Assembly (NCBI GenBank): GCA_041656175.1
Contig: JBBAEA010000177.1
Coordinates: 1 to 5,896, forward strand
Length of the DNA stretch: 5,896 nt
Direction of reading: 5' to 3'
Source: JBBAEA01 sp041656175
GTDB taxonomy: Bacteria > Myxococcota_A > Bradymonadia > UBA4248
Shown: positions 1 to 5,850 of the stretch, piece after piece
Position numbering within the stretch: the first letter of the stretch is position 1
Layout of the letters: the number at the start of each line of letters is the position of its first letter
Made by a program: the position numbers and the translations under genes
Notes under the pieces: model-generated
Database searches by the model: none
Told to the model about the DNA's origin: nothing
The model's input: only the letters and a program-made list of their open reading frames with translations

Positions 1-125
1 GAGGGCAGCCGCAAAGTCCTGTTTCGCCAAAAACGGGACGGGGCGTCGCGGGGTGTCCCCGCGGAGGGGGTAGTGGCAAACCCGCGCACAGCGCGGGGTT
101 GACACGTAGGGGGACACTTCCCCCC
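1..125. repeat. GC-rich block with three consecutive hairpins at the left edge
   Basis: Of the first 120 bases, 82 are G or C, followed by an abrupt change to AT-rich DNA (18 G/C in 131-180). Three inverted repeats follow each other: CGCGGGG-TGT-CCCCGCG (47-63), CCCGCGC-ACA-GCGCGGG (81-97), and GGGGG-ACACTT-CCCCC (109-124). In addition GTGTCCCC (53-60) is complementary to GGGGACAC (110-117), so alternative long-range pairing is possible. The block resembles a structured non-coding element, a mobile-element end or an origin of transfer, but no associated gene is inside the window. On the plus strand, frame 1 is also open from the edge to a TGA at 100-102 (33 codons), so the tail of a gene entering from the left cannot be excluded. 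Confidence 0.5.
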
Positions 126-265
126 ACAAAAAATAGCCTTAAAATTTTTAATTTGACGACTTTGCGCTTGCTATACCCCGCAGAGCCTCCCCCAAAATAC
201 AAGATGGTGCGCCTTTTTTTGTGCAAAGCGTTAAACGTTAGCCTAGCTGCTACAAAGCTGCGGCG
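126..265. other. AT-rich non-coding stretch downstream of the NYN gene
   Basis: No gene is apparent. It contains an AT-only inverted repeat TTAAAA/TTTTAA (139-151). On the minus strand this precedes, a few bases on, a run of six T (reverse complement of AAAAAA at 128-133), which could loosely act as a terminator for the NYN transcript about 115 bases past its stop. A run of seven T on the plus strand (214-220) has no good hairpin before it. Confidence 0.3.
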
Positions 266-1312
266 CTAAAAGAGTGAAGATTGTATTGGGCGTTTGGCTT
301 GTTCGCAGAGCGCGAGCGCATTGGGGGTCTCGGGGCTTAGGATCATATTGCGCTCTTTATTGAGCGTGAAATCCAGTTTTCGCAGAATGGTGGAGAGTTT
401 TTTCTTTTTAAAGGAAGCGGGTAATTCGCGAGTATCCTCTTTAATTACGCTGCCAAGCGCAGGTATCGACAGCGGGAATTTTAGTGGTTGTAAACGCTTG
501 AGTGCCCGAACGATAACATCGATGTAGACGTCGAGTTCCGAGGAATACTGCGGGGAGAAGTGCAGATTGGTGAAGGGATCGCGCGTTTGATCAATGCTCG
601 CCTGAATTTTGTGACCCCAGCGAAGCACCCAACGCTTGTTTTCCGAAAGTGTACAGCCAAGAGCCTGTAGCTTGGCAGCACAGTTCTTAACATCGAGCTG
701 CTCTTCGATAACCTCGATGGGGCAGGACGAGGGAAGCTGTAGTTCGTCGATAAGGTTTAATAGTTTGGACAAAAAGCTGCGCTGAGCAGGCGTTGTTTTT
801 CGCTCAAGCCACTGCGTTAAGCGATGCTCCCACAAATGCGCGCTTTGCAGCGAAAAGTATAGATTAACCTCTTGAGCCAAAGAGGGGTTAGGGCTTTCAT
901 CAGAGCCAAAGGCAATCACGTGTTTGTGCAAACAACGGCGTAAATACGCGGCAACCGCGGCGAAGTCCTTATCACCGCCGACGAGAATGGCAAAGTACGC
1001 ATGAGGATACTGCATCCCTAAACGAACCGCGTCCATGGCAAGGCAAATATCGACGGAGTTTTTGAGCTTATTTTGTGGAATGAGCGCTTCGACATGCTTA
1101 AGCTCGATCGGGAGTTTAGCCGCTGCAATATCTGTCACATCGCGTCGGTTGTTATTGCATGTATAGGCAAAACTTTGGTTTACCGTAAATCTCGAGTTTA
1201 AAAACGAAAGTATTGGTTCTAAAAACTCGCTAGCAGAAGAAGTGGAGGATTTAATGGCAAAAAAATTTTCACAATCCATTAGAATGATGAGCTCTTTCTT
1301 TTCGGTAATCAT
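266..1312 (-). CDS. NYN-domain putative ribonuclease with LOTUS/OST-HTH-like C-terminus
   Basis: 348-residue protein, probably a cytoplasmic metal-dependent RNase. Residues ~7-155 read as a NYN (PIN-like, LabA/DUF88) domain: a first strand ending in D13 with N16 (LMDCEN), then NSVDICLAMD with D88 and D94, then LVGGDKDF with D114 and D116. This is the expected spaced acidic set that binds Mg2+ in the family. Residues ~165-235 are helical with a possible winged-helix fold. Residues ~260-326 (FPLSIPALGSVI, then KLSTILRKLDFTL) look like a LOTUS/OST-HTH RNA-binding winged helix, a known partner of NYN domains. The ATG at 1312 is chosen because the next Met (residue 12) would remove the first beta strand next to D13. 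A weak GGGA lies very close upstream. The gene ends with TAG. It is 248 bases downstream of mutS2, so it may have its own promoter. The NYN assignment is strong, the LOTUS assignment moderate, and the RNA substrate unknown. Confidence 0.88.
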   Translation of the reverse strand: MITEKKELIILMDCENFFAIKSSTSSASEFLEPILSFLNSRFTVNQSFAYTCNNNRRDVTDIAAAKLPIELKHVEALIPQNKLKNSVDICLAMDAVRLGMQYPHAYFAILVGGDKDFAAVAAYLRRCLHKHVIAFGSDESPNPSLAQEVNLYFSLQSAHLWEHRLTQWLERKTTPAQRSFLSKLLNLIDELQLPSSCPIEVIEEQLDVKNCAAKLQALGCTLSENKRWVLRWGHKIQASIDQTRDPFTNLHFSPQYSSELDVYIDVIVRALKRLQPLKFPLSIPALGSVIKEDTRELPASFKKKKLSTILRKLDFTLNKERNMILSPETPNALALCEQAKRPIQSSLF

Positions 1313-1560
1313 TTCCCTACGATTTTAACTGTTGTGTAAAAACTCATAAGAAATACGGTGTTCTTACTTGTATTTAAGAAAATTCGAAATTTCGCAGGCG
1401 AGCTTATGGCAAGCCCAGGCTTAAGGCTGCTTTGATCGTAGCTGCTTTTCTAGCCCGCGATCCACAAAGGCTTGTTGCACGAAGAAGCCTTTATGAGTGT
1501 AATGTTATGATTTAATAAACTTAATGTTGTCGCTAAGCTAAGTTCCCGCAATATATATCA
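1313..1560. other. Intergenic gap between mutS2 and the NYN gene
   Basis: This 248-base gap has no credible gene. It holds the 1466-1492 hairpin, a perfect 10-bp palindrome CGAAATTTCG (1385-1394), a near-palindrome AAGCCCAGGCTT (1411-1422), and a twice-repeated GCTGCTTT (1427-1434 and 1441-1448). The promoter of the NYN gene should lie here on the minus strand if that gene is transcribed on its own, but I could not pick a convincing -35/-10 pair. Confidence 0.5.
1466..1492. terminator. Hairpin between mutS2 and the NYN gene, possible transcription terminator
   Basis: A perfect 8-bp inverted repeat (AAAGGCTT at 1466-1473, AAGCCTTT at 1485-1492) encloses an 11-base loop. It lies about 70 bases beyond the mutS2 stop and about 150 before the NYN start. 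No T-run of more than three follows on either strand, so it is not a textbook Rho-independent terminator. It may be a weak terminator, an RNA 3'-end stabiliser or a processing site. Confidence 0.35.
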
Positions 1561-4110
1561 TTATTTTTTGGCTGCTTTTGCATTCATTGGAGAGTTCTTA
1601 AGGAATGCCAAGGTCACACCGTCGCCGCCCTCGTAGTGATTGCCGGGACGCGTAGCTGCTACTTCTCGAGCGCGTGAGAGGTAGAAGCGAAGCTCTTGTT
1701 TGAGAACGCCAGTGCCATGACCATGAATAATATACGCGACTGGGTGCTCTTCTAGGCTTAAGCTCTCAATAAACCATGAACAGCGCTCCAACGCGTCGTC
1801 TGCAGCCATTCCGCGAAGATCTAGGGTGTTTTCCGAGTTTTGTGGCTCGCTTTTAAATCCCGTTACTTCATCGATAAATCCGCTATTGACAACTTGCCCC
1901 AACACAGGGGCAGCCACGTAGCGCTTCTTTCGCGACTTCTCTTTGGGCTGTGGATCCACTTCTTGTGGTGCTACGCCCAAGTCATCGAGCTTTACATAAA
2001 CTTTAAAAGCCCCCATTTGTAAAGTGGCTCTCTCATCGTTAATTTCCACAAGCGCGCCTGTACGTTGATAGCTTCTCGAATATACTTGGGCACCGATTTT
2101 TATATCTTCAACGGGGATGTCGTCGACTCGCGGTGCTGTTATTGCGCGTACTCGCTTGGCGCTATCATCAATTTCTTCCTGAGCAGTCTTTAAGTCTTGC
2201 TCAAGCTCGCTGATTGCGGCAGCGTCGCGGTAGAGCGACTTTTTGTAGCTTGAGGCTTTTATCGATTTGATGCGAGATCTGATTTTGGCCAACTGCTCGC
2301 TGGCACGTTGTACGTCAAAACCCAAAACGGAGGCTTCAGATTTACGCATTTTTTCGCGTAGATTGTTGTTTTCTTCGATTTGTGCCTTGAGATCCAGCAT
2401 CTTCTCGGCAAGTGTTTCCCGTTCCACATCGAGTGCTTCGCGCTCCTTTTCAAGTCGCGCGATGACTTGCTCTAGCTCGCTGTGGGTTGATTGCGCGTAA
2501 ATCGCGGAGGCGGTATTGATGATGTCTTGCGCTAAACCATGTTTTTGTGCGATCTCGAAAGCCGATGAGGCGCCTGCTACACCGAGGCGTAGCTTGTAAG
2601 TTGCCTGCATCAAGTCGATGTCAAAGCCCACGCTCGCCGCAAGAGTGTAGTCATTTTGTAGGGTGAACGCTTTTACTGCGTCAAAGTGAGTGGTTAGGCA
2701 CTGGGTAACGCCGCGCTGGTGCAGCGCTTCGATCATTGCTATGACCAAGGCACTCGCGTGCTCTGGATCGGTGCCGCTAAAGGGTTCATCTAGTAAAAAG
2801 AGGGCTTTGCCCTTTATCGCCGCCATCGCTTGACGCAGCGCAATAATACGCGCGGAGAATGTAGAGGTATCGTTGGCTAGGCTTTGTTCATCGCCGATGT
2901 CTGAGAATATTTGTGGGAAGTGCGGAATTCGGGAGTCTGGGCCACAAGTTAGGGGGATTCCCGCTTTGCTCATGAGCGCGAATAAACCTAGGGTTTTGAG
3001 GTTTACCGTTTTTCCGCCAGCGTTTGCACCCGAAATTATAAGCGCAGTCTGTGGCTCTTTGAGATAGATGTGGTTCGCTACCGCGCGAAACTTAGGTTCG
3101 GATTTTTCGCGTAAGGCGAGTAGGGGGTGCTTTGCGTTGTGTAAAGCGATTTCGGACTTGCTGATACTGGGCACATGCGCGTTACACTCGTTTGCGAACT
3201 GCACCACGGCGTCGAGCAGATCGAGATAGATGCAACGGCGGTGACAGGCGCGTATGGCTTCTAAGTTTTGTCCTACTTGTATGCTTAGGTTTTGCAGGAT
3301 TCGAGCTTCTTCGGCGTTGATGGCGAAATCAGCCATGCGCAGTGCGTTGTTAGATTCGACGAGATCGGCGGGTTCTACGAACACCGTTTGACCCGAGGCG
3401 CTCGTCGCGTGAACGATACCACTGAGTTTTGAGCGTTTTTGTGTTTTTACGGGTAGGACGTAGCGACCTTCGCGCTGGGTGTAAAACCCATCTTGTAAGA
3501 AGCTCAAAATGTCGGGATCGGCGAGTTTGGCTTCTATGCGCTTGCGAAGGGATTCTGAAAGTCTGCGGGCTTTTTCGCGTAAAGATGCTAGATCGGGGCT
3601 CGCTTTATCGACGATGCTCCCATCGGGCGCAAAGACGGCAGTGATGCGCCGTTCTAGCGCCCTAAAATCTTCCATTCCATCGATGTATTGGAAGAGTAGT
3701 GGGCAGTGCTCTTTGTATTGATTAAACGCTCGTATCACCGCGATGTATACATCAAGGTTTTTTGCAACAGCCATGAGTTCTTCTGGCTCTAGCGTTGCAC
3801 CTCGCTGCGCGCGCGAAATAGCATCATCGCAATCTTGTACGAGAATACTGGGCGCGCCCTCGGCAAACTCGTACAGGCTCAAAAGTTCACTGATTTCGGC
3901 TAGTCTGCGCGCACAAAGTGCCTCGTCGTTGTGCAGCGGCAAGCAGCGCGCGACTTCGGCGCTTTGGGCGCTGTGGCAGCGACCTGCAATGTTCTCAAGC
4001 AGTATTGGCCAATCCAGAGATACGAAACACGGTGATTTGTCTAGGGATTCGCTATCATAAAGCCTAAGCATTCGCTCGGGGTTAATTTTGCGTATTTCTT
4101 CTGTCGACAT
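1561..4110 (-). CDS. mutS2: MutS2 family ATPase with C-terminal Smr domain
   Basis: MutS2 protein, 849 residues from the ATG at 4110; an in-frame TTG at 4125 would give 854, and residues below use that longer numbering. Parts in order: an N-terminal extension of ~34 residues; MutS2 core and clamp (~35-350, including YTQREGRYVLPVK and GQTVFVEP); ATPase with Walker A GANAGGKT (366-373), MutS signature DEQSLANDTSTFSA (412-425), Walker B FLLDE (443-447) and switch His480; a long coiled coil (~545-660); a KOW-like segment (~672-717); a Lys-rich linker; and Smr (767-843) with LDLRG, HGHGTG (801-806) and EGG-GVT. In this family, MutS2 suppresses recombination in some bacteria and splits collided ribosomes in Bacillus; it does not do mismatch repair. 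The usual length is about 780-790, so this one is long. Neither start has a good Shine-Dalgarno. The upstream lipoprotein stops ~32 bases before the ATG, suggesting co-transcription and perhaps translational coupling. Confidence 0.95.
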   Translation of the reverse strand: MSTEEIRKINPERMLRLYDSESLDKSPCFVSLDWPILLENIAGRCHSAQSAEVARCLPLHNDEALCARRLAEISELLSLYEFAEGAPSILVQDCDDAISRAQRGATLEPEELMAVAKNLDVYIAVIRAFNQYKEHCPLLFQYIDGMEDFRALERRITAVFAPDGSIVDKASPDLASLREKARRLSESLRKRIEAKLADPDILSFLQDGFYTQREGRYVLPVKTQKRSKLSGIVHATSASGQTVFVEPADLVESNNALRMADFAINAEEARILQNLSIQVGQNLEAIRACHRRCIYLDLLDAVVQFANECNAHVPSISKSEIALHNAKHPLLALREKSEPKFRAVANHIYLKEPQTALIISGANAGGKTVNLKTLGLFALMSKAGIPLTCGPDSRIPHFPQIFSDIGDEQSLANDTSTFSARIIALRQAMAAIKGKALFLLDEPFSGTDPEHASALVIAMIEALHQRGVTQCLTTHFDAVKAFTLQNDYTLAASVGFDIDLMQATYKLRLGVAGASSAFEIAQKHGLAQDIINTASAIYAQSTHSELEQVIARLEKEREALDVERETLAEKMLDLKAQIEENNNLREKMRKSEASVLGFDVQRASEQLAKIRSRIKSIKASSYKKSLYRDAAAISELEQDLKTAQEEIDDSAKRVRAITAPRVDDIPVEDIKIGAQVYSRSYQRTGALVEINDERATLQMGAFKVYVKLDDLGVAPQEVDPQPKEKSRKKRYVAAPVLGQVVNSGFIDEVTGFKSEPQNSENTLDLRGMAADDALERCSWFIESLSLEEHPVAYIIHGHGTGVLKQELRFYLSRAREVAATRPGNHYEGGDGVTLAFLKNSPMNAKAAKK

Positions 4111-4142
4111 TTTACTGAAGGCCAAAACTCAAGCTGCGCTGA

Positions 4143-5483
4143 TTAATTCGTTCCAGAATAGCACGCATACTTAGTGCCATCGGGTTTAATGACGATGAGG
4201 ATATTGTCGTCGCGAATGGCTTCTGATTCTGATTTTTCGTCGTCTCCAGCAGCAGTGCTAAATAAGCGCGAGTATTCACCAAGGTGCTTAACGAGTCTCT
4301 CTACGACTGATCTAAGCGGGAGCTTAGAACCAGAGTAATTGATTCGACCACTCGAAATGAATGCTGCCCTATCTCCTTGAGGGATGCCCTCCCATATCGC
4401 TGTTAAGAAGCTTTCCGTAGACGAAGTTCCAGAGCCGTGGTGGCAAACCTTATAATAATGTGATTGTATCAGCATGGGGTGATTGGCGGTAACCGTGCTC
4501 TCAACAGCCGCTTCGGCGTCGCCTGTAAAGAGCATGCTATGACCAGCAAACGTTAGGCGAAACATAATTGACGCGTTGTTGCTATCTTCGTTAACTAGGT
4601 CTTTTTTGCTATAGATGTAGGTGGCTTTGACCTGGTTACCAAAGATGTCGGCGGGCATATCGTCGCCTGGTTTCCAGTGTTCCTCGGCGGGCATATAGAC
4701 CTTGGTTTGAGACGCGTTCACCTTAGCTATCCAGCTGTTATAGGAAGGAGGTCCATAGGATCCCGGGTCAATATAGTTTTTGGGTGGAAAGCTCGAGAAG
4801 AGCCCCGAGAATCCGCCGAAGTGATCGGAGTGTGGGTGCGTTAAAATATAGGCGTCAAATTCCGTTCCTTCGGCAAGACCACTAAAAATAAAGTAGTCGC
4901 GAATAATTTCGGCAGCACGAGTTTTGTTATAAAACCCCGCATCCCCAGCATCTACAAGGATATTTTTCTGATCTGGTGTTTGTATCCAAATGGCGTCGCC
5001 TTGCCCAACATCAATAATGTGTATGCGTAGCGTACCTTGGGGAGGATTACGTTGATCGATGCTACAACGCTGCCCAAGACGAACTGGGGTTAGGGCAACA
5101 TTAGGGTCGATTGCATCGGCAGGGACTGGGCGGCAGTACTCTGCGATCTTACCTAGTACGCAGGCTCCGTCGCCACTTTCGGGAAGGTCGGCGCAGTCGT
5201 TGATGCGCGCTGTGACATAGCCAGCATCACAGTTTGGTCCATCGCCTCCAGAAGGATCTACGGCGGGGAGCTTACGACAGATATGGGTACCATCAACGAT
5301 ACACTCCTCATCTGCTGGGCAAGATAAGGACTCATGCAGCAAGTAGTAGCCAGCCTGACACTTGTACTTGCTCATATCAGGTATGGGTGGAAAGCCCATA
5401 TCCATACAAGATACGATGAAAAACGCTGTCAATAGTCCACTTAAGCTTAGCCAAATTTGGTTCCACTTTCGCCTTGTATGCAT
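4143..5483 (-). CDS. Exported lipoprotein with Cys-rich modules and ComEC/Rec2-like metallo-beta-lactamase domain
   Basis: 446 residues from the ATG at 5483 (an in-frame TTG at 5507 adds 8). The start gives a classic lipoprotein signal: basic MHTRRKW, a hydrophobic stretch, then lipobox IVSC with C26. The residue after Cys is Met, so the inner-membrane Asp+2 rule does not apply. Residues ~41-119 hold two Cys4 modules, each beginning C-x-AGY. From ~150 comes an MBL domain of ComEC type: IIDVGQGDA (156-164), NILVDAGD, HPHSDH (216-221, the HxHxDH metal site), LFTGD with D322, and KVCHHGSGTSS (H348, H349). All the main metal ligands are present. In ComEC this domain is thought to degrade the non-imported DNA strand. 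Here there are no ComEC membrane segments, so it is a stand-alone surface or periplasmic hydrolase, plausibly a nuclease or phosphodiesterase; the substrate is not shown. It is probably first in a transcript with mutS2. Confidence 0.88.
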   Translation of the reverse strand: MHTRRKWNQIWLSLSGLLTAFFIVSCMDMGFPPIPDMSKYKCQAGYYLLHESLSCPADEECIVDGTHICRKLPAVDPSGGDGPNCDAGYVTARINDCADLPESGDGACVLGKIAEYCRPVPADAIDPNVALTPVRLGQRCSIDQRNPPQGTLRIHIIDVGQGDAIWIQTPDQKNILVDAGDAGFYNKTRAAEIIRDYFIFSGLAEGTEFDAYILTHPHSDHFGGFSGLFSSFPPKNYIDPGSYGPPSYNSWIAKVNASQTKVYMPAEEHWKPGDDMPADIFGNQVKATYIYSKKDLVNEDSNNASIMFRLTFAGHSMLFTGDAEAAVESTVTANHPMLIQSHYYKVCHHGSGTSSTESFLTAIWEGIPQGDRAAFISSGRINYSGSKLPLRSVVERLVKHLGEYSRLFSTAAGDDEKSESEAIRDDNILIVIKPDGTKYACYSGTN

Positions 5484-5496
5484 ATTATCGCCCAAT

Positions 5497-5502
5497 TCCC
5501 TT
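5497..5502 (-). promoter_or_regulatory. Probable ribosome binding site of the MBL lipoprotein gene
   Basis: AAGGGA on the minus strand lies 13 bases before the ATG at 5483, with a second G-rich stretch (GGG, 5491-5493) 7 bases before it. The upstream TTG codons at 5507 and 5495 either precede or abut this site, so it cannot serve them. This favours the ATG, which also gives a properly sized signal peptide. Confidence 0.5.
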
Positions 5503-5545
5503 AACAATTCATAACATCAACACAGACCACAGGCCCGCACCATAA

Positions 5546-5575
5546 TATGTAAGCATTTTTTGTCTACCTTGTCAC
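5546..5575 (-). promoter_or_regulatory. Weak sigma70-like promoter candidate for the lipoprotein-mutS2 transcript
   Basis: On the minus strand GTGACA (5570-5575) matches the -35 consensus at five of six bases. It is followed after 18 bases by TACATA (5546-5551), which matches the -10 at only three of six. A better -10-like TATTAT (5542-5547) overlaps this but would sit 22 bases from the -35. The position, about 65 bases before the ATG, is sensible for a promoter of the lipoprotein gene. The match is poor and AT-rich intergenic DNA gives such hits by chance. Confidence 0.2.
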
Positions 5576-5667
5576 TATCAGATTTAAAAAGTAGAGGGGC
5601 GCTGTGTAGCAACTCATCCCTTTAAATAAACCTAGGTATGGGCTTTAAATCCGCATGCTCGCTACGT

Positions 5668-5850
5668 TTAAAGCGTTTTGCGAGTATAAACGTTTTCTGC
5701 ACAAAAAAAGTGTTTCCTCATTTTTGCTAAATCGCGCGTCTTGATCGTTAGCTGCTCTACATGCTTGCTCGCGCTCTGTAGCTCGCCTCCCCCCCAAGCA
5801 GCCTGTTGAACAAATAGAAAGTGAAGCCCAAAAAGTAAAAAAATGGACAA
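5668..5850 (-). CDS. Doubtful small exported protein
   Basis: A 60-codon ORF that would start with TTG at 5850. Its first ~18 residues are hydrophobic (SIFLLFGLHFLFVQQAA), like a short signal peptide or membrane segment, followed by a polar stretch likely to be helical and a single Cys. There is no ATG start, no clear Shine-Dalgarno (only AAAGA well upstream), and no family I recognise. It ends 184 bases before the lipoprotein ATG in the same direction. It may be a chance ORF or the remnant of a gene. Confidence 0.2.
   Translation of the reverse strand: MSIFLLFGLHFLFVQQAAWGGGELQSASKHVEQLTIKTRDLAKMRKHFFCAENVYTRKTL

Noticed and set aside
154..177. TTGACG and TATACC as a plus-strand promoter
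   Set aside because: The spacer is only about 13 bases, too short for sigma70, and no plus-strand gene follows.
3..269. Open plus-strand frame 3 of about 88 codons at the left edge
   Set aside because: It crosses from the GC-rich block through AT-rich non-coding DNA, has no start in the window and an uneven, low-complexity product.
294..693. Plus-strand ORF and alternative-frame minus ORF over the NYN gene
   Set aside because: Both overlap the NYN protein C-terminal half and show no domain signature.
2259..2500. Plus- and minus-strand ORFs over the MutS2 coiled coil
   Set aside because: The biased codons of the coiled-coil region leave other frames open; there is no family resemblance.
3429..3721. 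Two overlapping plus-strand ORFs opposite mutS2
   Set aside because: They overlap each other in different frames and are antisense to conserved MutS2 sequence.
3743..4060. 105-codon plus-strand ORF opposite mutS2
   Set aside because: It lies entirely antisense to the well-supported MutS2 N-terminal domain, is Ser- and Arg-rich, and resembles no known family.
5234..5419. Plus-strand ORF opposite the Cys-rich modules
   Set aside because: It is antisense to the lipoprotein N-terminus, which has a clear signal peptide and ordered Cys pattern.
5484..5507. TTG at 5507 as start of the lipoprotein
   Set aside because: It would place eight residues including acidic ones before the signal peptide and overlap the best ribosome binding site; the ATG at 5483 fits better.
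5668..5710. Promoter around the TATACT on the minus strand near 5690
   Set aside because: The -10-like hexamer is good but no acceptable -35 lies 16-18 bases upstream; it also lies inside the doubtful small ORF.
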